A stretch of DNA of 64,000 nt from Kiritimatiellota bacterium (GCA_026398415.1 JAPLSY010000088.1:77633-141632), one strand, 5' to 3'; numbered from the stretch's first letter, positions 27,982 through 37,743 are shown. Notes: generated by a model from the letters alone, not told the origin. Numbers and translations: made by a program.

Positions 27982-29568
27982 TCATTTAGTGCGGAGGCCG
28001 CCATTTTTAATTTGAGAAGCCTGCTGGTTGGCGACACCGGCGGCTTTATTGAGAGCCTCGGAGACATTCTGGCCGATGGATTCGATCGCTTTAATTAGAT
28101 TGGCGAGGGCGGCCGGGTCCACGGTTTCACGGATTTTGGAGACGTAGGCTTCGGCCTGGGAAACGTCGGCAGATTCCCTGCCGAAGGCGGCCTGGGCGCT
28201 CGGGATAGCCTCTTTGGCCGCCCTGCGTTCGCGAGGGGTGAGTTTCTTATCGCCAGCCATTTTAGTGGCGGCCTGAAGTTGAATTTTGGCGTTCTCTTCC
28301 TCGGCCTGTTCTTTTTGCAGGGCAAGTTCGGCGCGTTTTTCGATAGCCTTTTTATCGGCTTCAACGAGCGCCATCTGATATTCATTTTCGATATGGGCTT
28401 TTTGGGCGGGGGATGCGGCTTCGGATAGTTTAAGATCGCGGATTTTTTTTGCGGCCGAAGCTTTTTCGGTAGGAGTTGATGCTTTACGGGCTTCATCTTC
28501 AGCTAAGGTAACAGTTTCAGCGGATGTCGTTTTGCGCTGTTCCTCAGTATATTCACGAGCAGATTTTGCTCTTGAAGCTTGAAATTCCGCGTCTATGGAG
28601 CGGCGTTTTTCAAGCGCTGCTTTTTCGGCAATTTCTGCGGTCCTAATTTCAGAATTGAGTGCGGCGAGACGTTCCTTTGTAGACCGGATAATCTGTTCGA
28701 ATTCCTTCAGTTGTTGTTTATTACCGGCGATAGTCTCCTTGTCCACGGCGGCAAGCAGCGCGGGGTTTTCGGCAAGACGTTTCAAGCGATCGCTGTAGGT
28801 TTGCGCGGTGGCCTCCAGGCTCGGCAATTTGCGGTCGAGTTGTTCCTTTTCGTTCCGAGCGGCCCAGGTTGAGCGGGAACGTTCGGACTGTTCAGTTGCG
28901 GTTTTCTCCACTTCGCGTTCGTAACGCGCACCAGTTTTCCTTTGGGAAAAATCGTATTGTATGGCTTTGCGGCGAGATTCATCGGGACCGGCGGCGGCGA
29001 GAGCCTGTTCTTCTTGGAAGCCGAGTTCCTGCAGACGGGTAGCGAGCTTGGCGTCGGCGAGTTCATCCTGGGCCTGCTGAAGAGCTTTAGCCTGGGCGAT
29101 GGCCTCCTTGTACTTGTTAGCGAGATCAGCCAAGCCTTTACGAGCGGCTTCGAATGGGAGTTCGACCTGGTTAAGTTCCTTTAACTTTGCCGTTGTTTTC
29201 TCGGCTTCATCGGCAAGTTCCTTGGCACCTTTCTTTGGGTGGAGGAATTTGTTGTATAACTCGTAAAGGACGGTGCCCAACACAACCAGGACCGCGATTA
29301 AACGGCCGATAGGATGAGCGACAATGACCTGAAAGAATCCGGCGGAGGCCATTGCCATACCGCGAATGCCGTCACTCGCACCTTGCAGGATGGACGTAAG
29401 GCCACGGAGTGCGAGCGAGAGACCGCCCATGCGCGTATGCAGATTTCCGGTTGAGGCGCCGCTGGATTCGGCAGTCTTTTTTAGATCATCGAGTTCGGCC
29501 TTAGCCTGCTGGGCACCAGCGCCAGACTTGGTGATTTCTACGTTTATTTTGACATCAGGATCTGGCAT
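27982..29568 (-). CDS. Tail tape-measure-like protein (short)
   Basis: A 528-residue protein, mostly alpha-helical. The first 60 residues are VKINVEITKSGAGAQQAKAELDDLKKTAE, typical of tape-measure starts. A hydrophobic segment (about residues 80-103, HPIGRLIAVLVVLGTVLYELY) is followed by long charged coiled coils rich in A, E, K, Q and R up to residue 480. Tape-measure proteins set tail length and are ejected with DNA. At 528 residues a short tail would be expected. It lies between the virion-morphogenesis gene and the hub-like gene. The call is inferred from composition and order. Confidence 0.65.
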   Translation of the reverse strand: MPDPDVKINVEITKSGAGAQQAKAELDDLKKTAESSGASTGNLHTRMGGLSLALRGLTSILQGASDGIRGMAMASAGFFQVIVAHPIGRLIAVLVVLGTVLYELYNKFLHPKKGAKELADEAEKTTAKLKELNQVELPFEAARKGLADLANKYKEAIAQAKALQQAQDELADAKLATRLQELGFQEEQALAAAGPDESRRKAIQYDFSQRKTGARYEREVEKTATEQSERSRSTWAARNEKEQLDRKLPSLEATAQTYSDRLKRLAENPALLAAVDKETIAGNKQQLKEFEQIIRSTKERLAALNSEIRTAEIAEKAALEKRRSIDAEFQASRAKSAREYTEEQRKTTSAETVTLAEDEARKASTPTEKASAAKKIRDLKLSEAASPAQKAHIENEYQMALVEADKKAIEKRAELALQKEQAEEENAKIQLQAATKMAGDKKLTPRERRAAKEAIPSAQAAFGRESADVSQAEAYVSKIRETVDPAALANLIKAIESIGQNVSEALNKAAGVANQQASQIKNGGLRTK

Positions 29569-29581
29569 GGGAACACTTTGA

Positions 29582-30220
29582 TCAGTCGGACGTGTGTTGG
29601 GCGTTTGGGGTTAGGGTTTTGGCGTAGTGTCGGGCGGCGAACAAGGCGGAATTGAGGATGGCGGATTCGTCGGGCAGGACGGATGGATCGGGGTCCTGGG
29701 AGACGGATTTGACGAGCCAGAAGAAAATGCCGCCACCGCGCATGGCGCCGGCGGTTACAGTCGTCCCACCTTTCCTTTTGCGGAATTTTATTGCAGTGGC
29801 CTGACGTTCGGCGAGGGCGTAGGGTCCGTTACGGCCGAAGAGAACCTCGAGGTTATTGAACTCGCCGGCGCGGCGGCCGTGCGCCTCGGCGCGGGCGGGG
29901 ATGGTGAGATATTTTTTGCCGGGTCCGGGCTCGATCGTTCCGCCAAAATAACGCTGGGCGATACCGGTCTGGTTGACGGAGACGGTGACGCCGTTGTCGT
30001 GGACGGCGTAGGAGGTGGCTTTGCCGGCGCGGGCATAGAAATGGGTGCGGCGGCCGCCGAGAGCATTAGGACGTTCTTCATCGAGGGCGGTTAAGTGGTC
30101 AAGAAGCAAGCGGGTGATTTCACCCCCGACCTCGTGCTGGAGGGCGGGTTCGGATAGGTGCTTTGCCAGGTAGTTGAGCCAAGGTGTGGCGTTATCGGTA
30201 ATTGTGATGGCGAAACTCAT
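29582..30220 (-). CDS. Phage virion morphogenesis protein (Mu gpG-like)
   Basis: A 212-residue protein of the phage virion morphogenesis/tail completion class. It starts with MSFAITITDNATPWLNYLAKHL, has a central beta part with VTVSVNQTGIAQRYFGGTIEPG, and ends in a helix-rich half. Members help join head and tail. Its start overlaps the stop of the minor-head-like gene (ATGA at 30217-30220), the same F-then-G coupling as in Mu. The pair has been moved to the far side of the fibre gene. Tape measure follows. Confidence 0.75.
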   Translation of the reverse strand: MSFAITITDNATPWLNYLAKHLSEPALQHEVGGEITRLLLDHLTALDEERPNALGGRRTHFYARAGKATSYAVHDNGVTVSVNQTGIAQRYFGGTIEPGPGKKYLTIPARAEAHGRRAGEFNNLEVLFGRNGPYALAERQATAIKFRKRKGGTTVTAGAMRGGGIFFWLVKSVSQDPDPSVLPDESAILNSALFAARHYAKTLTPNAQHTSD

Positions 30221-31065
30221 GATTGCCCCTCACCCTGCCCTCTCCCAGGGGAGAGGGAATCGGAATTTTTGAGGTGAAGGATGCCGTTACGGAACTCGGC
30301 GCGATCACCCATGGAGTCGAGAATGGCTTGTTGCAGGTCCGGAGAAAACCCAGCGAGAGAGACTTGCCCCCCTTCGCTAAAGCTACGGGGGGTTGTGGGC
30401 TCGATAATGGCGCCAGGCGCGATTAACCCGAGCTCCTCAACCTCGGAGCGGGAGATATCGCGGACCCACATGCCGGAGCCGTATTTGAAGGGGGGATAAG
30501 GGAGATCGAAATCGGAGATGGCCATCCAGATAGGATCGGATTTGAGAGCGATCATGCGGCCGCCATCGTAGAACTCGCCGCCGGCATCCTGCCAGATGGC
30601 GGGCCAATCGCGCGTATGAAGACGGGATTCGGCACGGAATAGTTCCTGGGCGGGGAAGGCATCGAGGGCGGCGGGATCCTGAGACTGAAGATATTTCCCG
30701 AAGCCTTCCGCCATCTCGGTCTGCATTTGAATGATGAGGTTCAGGCGTGGATCTGAGGAAAGGTCCTTGATGGTGCCAGCGACGCCCGGCTCGGCGTAGG
30801 GGTCGTATGAGATTGCTTTGAGGGATTCTTTGAGATTCAAGCGAGCGGTAGCGGAATCTGTTTTTCCCTGGAGGATTTTATCTATGACGTCTTGAATAGT
30901 CTGCAGGTGGCCGGCATTCATGGTGCGGGCGGAGAACTGGGCACGGGCGAGGATCTGGGCGGGGAGTTCGGCGAGTTGGGCCGATGAGGCGGAAGTCGGG
31001 AGGAGGACTTTTTGGCGGAGGAAGTCCAGGGCTTCTCGGAAGGGGATGGGGGATGTGAAGAGCAT
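30217..31065 (-). CDS. Minor head-like protein (F-like)
   Basis: A 282-residue protein resembling phage head morphogenesis (F/SPP1 gp7-like) proteins. The N-terminal helical part (about 1-130) is typical of DNA-packaging-associated minor head proteins. Its C-terminal half has a conserved module (about 134-214): AQELFRAESRLHTRDWPAIW, AGGEFYDGGRMIALKSDPIW and PYPPFKYGSGMWVRDISR. The same module recurs in the gene at 49965-50723. Residues near 222-230 (IEPTTPRSFSEGG) come from a palindromic repeat at 30366-30398. It has an AAGG site before the ATG. F-type assignment is moderate. Confidence 0.65.
   Translation of the reverse strand: MLFTSPIPFREALDFLRQKVLLPTSASSAQLAELPAQILARAQFSARTMNAGHLQTIQDVIDKILQGKTDSATARLNLKESLKAISYDPYAEPGVAGTIKDLSSDPRLNLIIQMQTEMAEGFGKYLQSQDPAALDAFPAQELFRAESRLHTRDWPAIWQDAGGEFYDGGRMIALKSDPIWMAISDFDLPYPPFKYGSGMWVRDISRSEVEELGLIAPGAIIEPTTPRSFSEGGQVSLAGFSPDLQQAILDSMGDRAEFRNGILHLKNSDSLSPGRGQGEGQS
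30366..30398. repeat. Dispersed palindrome copy inside the F-like gene
   Basis: Sequence GCCCCCCTTCGCTAAAGCTA with CCCCCC/GGGGGG arms; one of the TTCGC...GCTACG palindrome family, read in frame. Confidence 0.6.
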
Positions 31066-31235
31066 AAGTTACCTTGTAAACGCGGCGAGCATGGTTAGTT
31101 AATCACCAGTGTCAGCATGCCACGCGCAAGTGTCCAGCCAGCCGGCCCCGGCAAGTATACGCGCCTCTGCATCGATCAGGATAAACGACACAGCCGCCTC
31201 GATCTTGTTGGCGGCGGAGAGCGCCGCCGCGCATG
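31066..31235. other. Short gap after the fibre gene
   Basis: 170 bases between the fibre stop and the F-like start with no recognised gene or repeat. A break in the otherwise tight late operon. Confidence 0.4.
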
Positions 31236-34200
31236 TTATTTGCCTGTGAAAGTCCCAAAGAACAAACACCCATTCGTTCCGCTTTCTATCGGGCCATAGT
31301 TGTTGTCAATGTAGGTCTGCATCCAAACTGTATCTCCCGCGCTAAAAGATATTGGTATACAAATATATTCAAACTGTGTTGTATGATAAAAGAATGACAC
31401 TGGATTTGTCGCACCTGTCGTACCGCGCATTATTTTATACCCTCCGCCAGCAGTTCCGGAGAGCGGCCAATAAATCGAATATCCGATATTCCACTGCCCT
31501 GCCACCGGGATGGTGTATTTGTAGGTATTCGTGTTGTAACCGGATGCCGAATCGTTGAGCATCAGATTGTAAGGTGTGCTTGCAAAGGCGTTAGTCGGAT
31601 AATATCTCGCGACTAAACCCACCTTAAACCATATCGAGGTCTGATACCCCCACGTTCCACTTCCATCGATATTTGTGCAGGCGAAGGTCATGCCCACGGT
31701 CGGACTCCCACCCGTGACCCGCAAGGATGGCAATACCGGCGTGTTCGTCCAGGACGCGGGGAGAGCCGCCGCCGCGTTCGTACCGGCAGAATAGGCAAGG
31801 TTGCTGGCCGCCACGCCGCTGGCATTCGGGTAAGCCCCCACCTGTGCCGCCGTGATTCCGCTTAGGCCGGAGCCGGAGCCAGCGGGTTGTAGGGCAGTTG
31901 CCCCTAACCCTGCACCACTAACCAACCCGTCAACGCGGACGGATAAATCATTTGTGACCGTGTGGTCAACGAACCCGGACGGATTGCCATAAGGATAAAA
32001 CGCATTCGTCCCCAGACCATACCAGGAGCCGATATAATCTGAGGCGTAGGACACACCACTGGCGACGTTACTGTTGGCGTACCAACTCTGGATCAGCATG
32101 CCGTTGCGTGTTTTTTGCATGCAACCGCTCCCGGCATCGAGGCCGAGCTGCCAGGTATTTGTGACGATGTTGGTTAAGGTGCCGTAGAAGTAGACCACGG
32201 TGGGAGTGCCAACGGTGCCATTAGGAGTCCAGTTCGCAGAAGTTGGATTGTCTTGTATGGTCACGAACAAACAACTGCCATTTGTGTCTGTGCCGAGATA
32301 ATAATAATACATCTCGACTTGCCAAATCCGGTAAATGTCATACCCATTCGCGTTGTGATATGACGGCATCCCGGCCACATCTGCCCGTTGCGTGTACATC
32401 CCGGTTGCGTCAGGGGTAAGCCAGCCCGTGACGAGCAAATTGGTGGGGCCACCCACATAGATGTTGGTTACGACCTCGTTCCATCGAAAAACGCCATCGG
32501 ACATCTTGTACCCGGCCAGATCAACATCATTGGTCAACGGGAAGCCGGAACCTGTGCCACCGCCAGATTCAGCCGCAAACCAGGCGGTGGAATTTGCCGA
32601 GTTGAATTTGAGCACGTCATTGATTGCCGCCGGCGCATTGGTGATCGTGTAGAGGACGCCAGCGGCATCCATGATCTGGTTGGTCAATCCGTTGGCGGCG
32701 GACACTGACCCCCAGTAAAAGCTGGTTGTACTGCCGCTGATCTCTGCATAGAGGGCATAACCGGATATGGGCGCATTCGTGGCCTTGACCAGGTAATTAG
32801 ACTCGATTCCAGTTACGCGGTTACTGAGGACATTAATGGCGGCGGCGTTGGTGGCAATGCCGGCGGCGTTTGACGTGACGGCACTTTCGGCCACGTCCAC
32901 ACGCTGGCTGAGGGTATTGATATTGACGGCGTTGGTGGCAATGCCGGCGGCATTGGTGATGATCGCGCCCTCGGCCACGTCCACACGCTGGCTGACAGTG
33001 TTAATGGCGACGGCCAGGTTGGACGAGACGGCAGCAACGGTGCCGGTGTCGGCATATCTGCTATCTGATTCGGCTTTTGTGTAAACATCCGAACTCGTGC
33101 CGCCGGCGGGCCAGGTGGAGGTCGGCGGATTGGTGCCGAGGGTGATCTGCGGGACAGCAAGAGGTTTGTAGAGCGTGATGCTATTAGTGTCCCACTTCTG
33201 GGCGACATCACCGGTCCGCTCGTTTTTAAGAGAAAAGCTGGCGTCAGAATCCACTCCTAATGTCCATGGATACTCGTCCAGGGTATAGTACACCGTCAAA
33301 TTTAAACCCTGTACCCCCTGAATTCCCGATCCTGCATTATGACCGTCTGGCAACCAGGTCCTTATGTCCACAGAAAAATCGGAAGAATTAACTTCTACGG
33401 GAGATAAAGAGTTTAAACCCAATAAAGAATTTGTCCCCCCCCATTCGCTTATTGTCCACACATCAGGTGGAATCTCTGCAGAGTACGTAATTCCTAAGAA
33501 TCCATTATTCCAGATTCGACAATCTACCTCCCCCAGTCTGTCATAAAACCGAACTGAAAGATTAACTTTTAATCCCACTATTGTGGCAGACAAAGGAATT
33601 GAAAAATTCCAATTACCAACCCTCAATGTTCGGCTTGATTCTGTTGCGGCTTCCGCCGACGTATACAATACGTGCGCATAAGATCCATTGCTACATATAT
33701 CACTAAGATTGTTTGATGCTGCTCCCGTCTGCCAATAAACATTTGGATAAGTTGCCGCATATGAATTAGTCAACTGTACAAAACTTCCGGCGGTGGTTGC
33801 AACTTGATTGGAAGTCATAATCCCGCCGACGATGGAAAATTGCGCGCGGGCTTTGTCGACGCCCCAGATATTCAGAAGCTCGGGGCGCGTGAGCACGTTG
33901 GAGCCGATGGAAAGTTTGGGCACGACCACCTCTTGGGTGGCCAGCCCGATCGTCATCCAGTTGCTGACGGTCCCGGACCAGGGGAAACCCATGCGCGTCT
34001 TTACGGTGCCATCGGCATTGGTGCCATCGTAGAACATCACCGAATTGGTGGTCATGTTGGTCGGGACAGAAGGCACGTGCAGATAATTGGTCTCGTGCAG
34101 ATGCGAGACCGGAGAATAAATGCCCGTATGGCTGTGATTGGTCGGGGAATAGACGCCGGAATGCAAGTGGCCCAGGGCGGAATAGCGAGAGTCGAGGAAA

Positions 34201-35102
34201 GGCAGCATAAACGTGTAGTTATTCGAGTTCACGTAACTCTGCGCGGCCAGCCAGGCACGCGTAGCGTAATTGGTGGAGTAATCAACCAGTCCTGTCACGA
34301 CCTGGGATACGTTGGAAACCCCAACTTCGAGGGCCACGACGCGAATCCCCAGGGCAGCGTTAGAGGCGGCCACGTCAGTGGCGTCCACTGGCCAGTTGGT
34401 GCGAGCGACACCGCCAAGGATTACAGACTGCGTGCCTGCGTTGATATCATAGAGCGCGGGATACAAGGACCACATAGACAGGTCATTGGTACCGTGGTCG
34501 GGCCAGTTAGTGCGGGAGTAGCCGCCGAGAATGATGGCTTTGGTGCCGATATTGACATCGGTGGTGGCTGGATAGGTTGCCCAGGCGGCGGTGGAATTAG
34601 AGACTTGAGAACCGGTGGCGAGATCGTTGGCGGCGATGACTTTTGCTTTCGTAGGGGCAAGCCACTCGCCGTTGGTGGAAATGACCTGCAAGACGCCGCC
34701 GGTGGCGGCGGGATAGGAACCGGTCGGTCCGCCGGCGGTGGTCCAGAAACTGGTGGAGGCGGCGGCCCAGGCGTTGCTGGCGCCCTCGGTTGCAAGGGGC
34801 CTGCAATAGTAATACTTGGCAGGTGTAAGGCCGGTTAAGTTGGTGAAGAACGATCCCACGGCGACATTGGAGAATATGCAGGAATAGACCCAGTTGGTCG
34901 TGTTGGTACCGGCATCGGATGTGCCGTAGTAGAGAGTGACGGCTGGGTTTGTTCCGGAGCCGTTGGTAGAGACGAGGGTGCCGTAGTAAGTGGCGGAGAT
35001 GCGGGTGATGTTGCTGACCCCGGCATTCTCGATCTCCAGGGCGGCAAAGGATTTAACCGCAAAGATCGCAAAGAGCACAAAGAGGAATAAGACTTTTTTC
35101 AT
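31236..35102 (-). CDS. Giant tail-fibre-like protein with a signal peptide
   Basis: A 1288-residue fibre, the longest prophage protein. The ATG at 35102 starts MKKVLFLFVLFAIFAVKSFA, a textbook Sec signal peptide, which is unexpected in a virion fibre. After it come an Ig/fibronectin-like domain (ISATYYGTLVSTNG) and repeats around AWATYPATTDVNIGTKAIILGG. At about 690-760 there are coiled-coil trimer repeats (AGIATNAVNINTLSQRVDVAE). The C-terminal part is beta-rich with a possible receptor-binding head. The Asn/Thr-rich style matches the host secreted protein at 2786. A longer TTG-started reading adds four residues; the ATG is preferred. A large antisense ORF is a shadow. Confidence 0.8.
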   Translation of the reverse strand: MKKVLFLFVLFAIFAVKSFAALEIENAGVSNITRISATYYGTLVSTNGSGTNPAVTLYYGTSDAGTNTTNWVYSCIFSNVAVGSFFTNLTGLTPAKYYYCRPLATEGASNAWAAASTSFWTTAGGPTGSYPAATGGVLQVISTNGEWLAPTKAKVIAANDLATGSQVSNSTAAWATYPATTDVNIGTKAIILGGYSRTNWPDHGTNDLSMWSLYPALYDINAGTQSVILGGVARTNWPVDATDVAASNAALGIRVVALEVGVSNVSQVVTGLVDYSTNYATRAWLAAQSYVNSNNYTFMLPFLDSRYSALGHLHSGVYSPTNHSHTGIYSPVSHLHETNYLHVPSVPTNMTTNSVMFYDGTNADGTVKTRMGFPWSGTVSNWMTIGLATQEVVVPKLSIGSNVLTRPELLNIWGVDKARAQFSIVGGIMTSNQVATTAGSFVQLTNSYAATYPNVYWQTGAASNNLSDICSNGSYAHVLYTSAEAATESSRTLRVGNWNFSIPLSATIVGLKVNLSVRFYDRLGEVDCRIWNNGFLGITYSAEIPPDVWTISEWGGTNSLLGLNSLSPVEVNSSDFSVDIRTWLPDGHNAGSGIQGVQGLNLTVYYTLDEYPWTLGVDSDASFSLKNERTGDVAQKWDTNSITLYKPLAVPQITLGTNPPTSTWPAGGTSSDVYTKAESDSRYADTGTVAAVSSNLAVAINTVSQRVDVAEGAIITNAAGIATNAVNINTLSQRVDVAESAVTSNAAGIATNAAAINVLSNRVTGIESNYLVKATNAPISGYALYAEISGSTTSFYWGSVSAANGLTNQIMDAAGVLYTITNAPAAINDVLKFNSANSTAWFAAESGGGTGSGFPLTNDVDLAGYKMSDGVFRWNEVVTNIYVGGPTNLLVTGWLTPDATGMYTQRADVAGMPSYHNANGYDIYRIWQVEMYYYYLGTDTNGSCLFVTIQDNPTSANWTPNGTVGTPTVVYFYGTLTNIVTNTWQLGLDAGSGCMQKTRNGMLIQSWYANSNVASGVSYASDYIGSWYGLGTNAFYPYGNPSGFVDHTVTNDLSVRVDGLVSGAGLGATALQPAGSGSGLSGITAAQVGAYPNASGVAASNLAYSAGTNAAAALPASWTNTPVLPSLRVTGGSPTVGMTFACTNIDGSGTWGYQTSIWFKVGLVARYYPTNAFASTPYNLMLNDSASGYNTNTYKYTIPVAGQWNIGYSIYWPLSGTAGGGYKIMRGTTGATNPVSFFYHTTQFEYICIPISFSAGDTVWMQTYIDNNYGPIESGTNGCLFFGTFTGK

Positions 35103-35114
35103 GTTATTTCCCAA

Positions 35115-35798
35115 TCAATCAACAGGCGGACCTTCGCTGAATGTGAACTTGCCTTCCACGATATGAGAAACGACGGCGTGCCAGTGGCCGTCTTCCTGGG
35201 TGTAAAAACACAGATAGAAGTTGCCATCCGTTGCCTTCTTAACGCAAAAGGTATAACCATCGCCCAGGAGCGGAATGAAACGGGCGTCGGCCTCGGGTTG
35301 GGTATAATAGAGCGGGTCGTTAGCCGGTGGAGCGCCAACGACTCCGGTGCCATCCTCGACCAAGGTAAAGACAGAATAGCCATAGGTGATGTCTTTGCCG
35401 GCATCGGTGATGCCGTCGACGACGAGCCAGAATGTTTCTTCGGTGAGGTTGCTCGATAGCGCCCAATTCATTTCTTCGGCGGTGAAAGCGAGAACGGCAT
35501 GCTGCTGGGTAGTATCGGACCAGCCGGCGGCGGTCGGGTTGGCGGTGATCTCGGCGGCAGAAATGGTCTTGGTGGCTTTGCGAGTTTGCCGATTGACGGT
35601 GTAGATAGAGAGCGATAGCACGGCCAGATTGGAAGCATCGATAAGCTGACTGTTCCAGTGGATCCCCAGTTCGAACTGGCAATCGTTTCCGCGCCACATG
35701 CGCGGCGTGGCGGATGCCAGGACGTCGAGGGCATTAGCCCATTTATCGGCGTTAATCAGGAGCCGGATCCGCTTGGTGGTAAGGGTTGGGGCAGTCAT
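35115..35798 (-). CDS. Phage structural protein beside the fibre gene
   Basis: A 227-residue beta-rich protein (MTAPTLTTKRIRLLINADKW start). It shows an N-terminal domain resembling baseplate/upper-fibre adaptor proteins (LGIHWNSQLIDASNLAVLSLSIY) and a C-terminal HWHAVVSHIVEGKFTFSEG strand region. The middle has LYYTQPEADARFIPL, a common fibre-attachment motif. It starts inside the stop of the preceding gene (35795-35798, ATGA) and ends 12 bases before the fibre start, so it is likely a fibre-network or chaperone-like protein. No named family. Confidence 0.65.
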   Translation of the reverse strand: MTAPTLTTKRIRLLINADKWANALDVLASATPRMWRGNDCQFELGIHWNSQLIDASNLAVLSLSIYTVNRQTRKATKTISAAEITANPTAAGWSDTTQQHAVLAFTAEEMNWALSSNLTEETFWLVVDGITDAGKDITYGYSVFTLVEDGTGVVGAPPANDPLYYTQPEADARFIPLLGDGYTFCVKKATDGNFYLCFYTQEDGHWHAVVSHIVEGKFTFSEGPPVD

Positions 35799-36196
35799 GT
35801 TGGTTTCACCGTTGTGATGCGGCCGCCGATGAGGGTGTAACTATGTTCGGTGCTAACGCCAATTTGGTCGGCATCGGTGGTATCGACCAGGCCGTAGTCA
35901 AAATAAAAAACGTCTTCCGCTTCGTTTTCATCCGGGCAGAAGAAAGTGACAATGCCATCCTCGGGAATTTCGGCTTCATGCTGGAGCATGTAACCTTCGG
36001 CGACGCGGGCGCTGGCATGTTCACGGACGACGCCGAAGGTGATTGTCGTGATAGTGTTCTTGCGGTTCAGGGGTTTGCCGGCGGCGGCGCGCAGGAACTG
36101 GGCAATCTGCACCTGGCGGCGGCCGTTGACGTGCAGCGAATTGGGTGCGAGCTGGCCGTCTTCGCAGAGCCAGAAGTTTGCAATCTGAATCTTCAT
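35795..36196 (-). CDS. Small phage tail-associated protein
   Basis: A 133-residue protein starting MKIQIANFWLCEDGQLAPNS. Acidic and beta-rich (AEIPEDGIVTFFCPDENEAEDVFYFDYGLVDTT). Not recognised. The ATG at 36196 is preferred to the longer upstream start, because the extra N-terminal residues (RNDERRTKNEER) would simply be the translated heptamer array at 36198-36232. It sits between the tail-tube candidate and the fibre-linked genes. Confidence 0.65.
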   Translation of the reverse strand: MKIQIANFWLCEDGQLAPNSLHVNGRRQVQIAQFLRAAAGKPLNRKNTITTITFGVVREHASARVAEGYMLQHEAEIPEDGIVTFFCPDENEAEDVFYFDYGLVDTTDADQIGVSTEHSYTLIGGRITTVKPT

Positions 36197-36197
36197 A

Positions 36198-36254
36198 CGT
36201 TCTTCGTTCTTGGTTCTTCGTTCGTCGTTGCGGACCACGTCGTTACCGGCGCGG
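36198..36254. repeat. Five-unit heptamer array (CGTTCTT) plus 20-bp tail
   Basis: Units CGTTCTT, CGTTCTT, GGTTCTT, CGTTCGT, CGTTGCG at 36198-36232, followed by GGACCACGTCGTTACCGGCG. The same array-plus-tail is found at 37744-37798 before another gene of this operon. Confidence 0.8.
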
Positions 36255-36261
36255 CTACAAA

Positions 36262-37200
36262 TCAGGCAACGGCGAAGGTCCAGAGCGGGTTGGGGACGCC
36301 GGCGGTCCAGGTTGCCTTTGCGGGGGCGAATTCGAGTTCACCCAGGCGCGCTTTTTCGCCGAAGTTCAGCCCCGAACCAGAGATACCGCATTTGTGGATC
36401 GTGCAAGACACGGCCATGGGAGTTGTGCCGCCGGTGATAACGAGATCCGTGCCGGCCTTGCCATGCGACTGGCCGGGGAGGAATGTGCTCGCGCCATCGA
36501 GCGCCACCAGGGTGGCCCACTGGGCCTCGGTGAGTCCGGCGGGCGTGAACTTGGCGGAGGCGGAAAGACTCTTGAGCCGGGCGCTGACGCAGCCGAAACG
36601 ATCCACGTAATCACGGATGATATCCATGCCGATATCGATCGTAAATCCATCGAGCGATTCGATGACATCGTAAGGCGTGGTGCCATACGCGGCGGTATAA
36701 CCCGGAGAGGCGATCTTGGTCTCGTCGAAAGTGGCGTCCGTGAAAGCGGCTGCTTCCACCTTGAGGAATGAATCGGCTGCGGCCGGATCGGCGGCGGATT
36801 TCCGCAGGCATAGGAACGACATGCTGCCGAAGAATGTATCGGTGGCGGCGAGTTTGAGAGAAGGCATCTTGATCATGGCGGCGCGGGCGAAGGTGTATTT
36901 AGTACCGTCGATCGAATGGATGACCAGCGGCAGATCAACAGCCGGAAAAATCTTCTTGCCGACGTCGCTCAGGGAATACGGGAAAAATTTTGTGAGATTC
37001 TGGATCTGGCCAACCGGGGTCAATGTGACTTCGGCCGAGAGGCTTTTATTGCGGGTGTCGATTTTACCGTAACGGGACGTGTTGACATCCCAGGTCTCGT
37101 GTTTGGCGCTCACGATGATATCATCCCTGGAATAGATGATGTTGGTGTCGAACGTGACGATGGCGGGACCGGCGATGTAGGCTGGGAGGTTGGCGGACAT
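36262..37200 (-). CDS. Tail tube-like structural protein
   Basis: A 312-residue protein with two similar halves: an N-terminal part with IIYSRDDIIVSAKHETWDVNTSRYG and LTPVGQIQNLTKFFPY, and a C-terminal part with IESLDGFTIDIGMDIIRDYVDRFG and AKFTPAGLTEAQW. This doubled beta-sandwich layout suggests a major tail tube or related protein. It is downstream of the tail-terminator candidate and upstream of the tail tip genes, where a tube gene is expected. No sheath gene was recognised on either side. Assignment is inferred from order and fold pattern. Confidence 0.55.
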   Translation of the reverse strand: MSANLPAYIAGPAIVTFDTNIIYSRDDIIVSAKHETWDVNTSRYGKIDTRNKSLSAEVTLTPVGQIQNLTKFFPYSLSDVGKKIFPAVDLPLVIHSIDGTKYTFARAAMIKMPSLKLAATDTFFGSMSFLCLRKSAADPAAADSFLKVEAAAFTDATFDETKIASPGYTAAYGTTPYDVIESLDGFTIDIGMDIIRDYVDRFGCVSARLKSLSASAKFTPAGLTEAQWATLVALDGASTFLPGQSHGKAGTDLVITGGTTPMAVSCTIHKCGISGSGLNFGEKARLGELEFAPAKATWTAGVPNPLWTFAVA

Positions 37201-37215
37201 GGGAGTCTCCTTTGG

Positions 37216-37250
37216 AATGGTTGATGGTTAATGGTCGATGGTTAATGATT
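37216..37250. repeat. Exactly five heptamers (AATGGTT type)
   Basis: Units AATGGTT, GATGGTT, AATGGTC, GATGGTT, AATGATT, 35 bases with no interruptions, in the gap between the tail-terminator and tube candidates. Confidence 0.85.
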
Positions 37251-37255
37251 TCGCG

Positions 37256-37735
37256 TTACGGTTCCGGTTGCAGAGCGAGCTTGGTTTTGAAAAAGACGTT
37301 ATAGGTTAAAGGGTCAGAGTTGGTTATTTTGTAAGGGGTGTCATCGCAGACAAAGGCGGCATTGGTATCGGTAGTAGAAAAACGGTGGATGCGGCGCATG
37401 AGCATTTCGACGATTTGCAGAGCGGATTTACCGGTGCCGGTGGCGCCCTGGTTAATGGCGACATCCTCGACGACAGAAATGACGATGATCGGTTCGATGC
37501 ATGGCCCGGGCGCCCCCGGATGTTCGCACTTGGCGATCGGGGCGAGAAGAACGATGCAGGCGCCGATTTTCGAATGCTTTTCCGTGATGGTGCCGAGGGC
37601 AACCTCAATGTCATTATTGATATTGCCCTTATCCTCGGTAATGACCGTGATATCCTCGAACCAAGTATGGCCCTCGATCCGGGCCTTGATGGCGGCGATG
37701 GCAGGGGCGATTCGGAATGTGATTTCTTCGGACAT
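37256..37735 (-). CDS. Tail terminator-like protein (Mu gp37 position)
   Basis: A 159-residue protein starting MSEEITFRIAPAIAAIKARIEGHTWFEDITVITEDKG. The length, the early helix and the beta core (KIGACIVLLAPI, EPIIVISVVEDVAINQ) fit tail-terminator or Mu gp37-like proteins, which cap the tail tube and join it to the head connector. The start is ATG 37735; the longer upstream reading (ATKNKERRTKND) is translated repeat. It follows the gp36-like gene as expected. Evidence is positional and structural. Confidence 0.6.
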   Translation of the reverse strand: MSEEITFRIAPAIAAIKARIEGHTWFEDITVITEDKGNINNDIEVALGTITEKHSKIGACIVLLAPIAKCEHPGAPGPCIEPIIVISVVEDVAINQGATGTGKSALQIVEMLMRRIHRFSTTDTNAAFVCDDTPYKITNSDPLTYNVFFKTKLALQPEP

Positions 37736-37743
37736 ATCAAAAT

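Noticed and set aside
33804..34838. A 344-residue plus-strand ORF opposite the fibre gene
   Set aside because: Gly/Arg-rich shadow of a low-complexity fibre gene.
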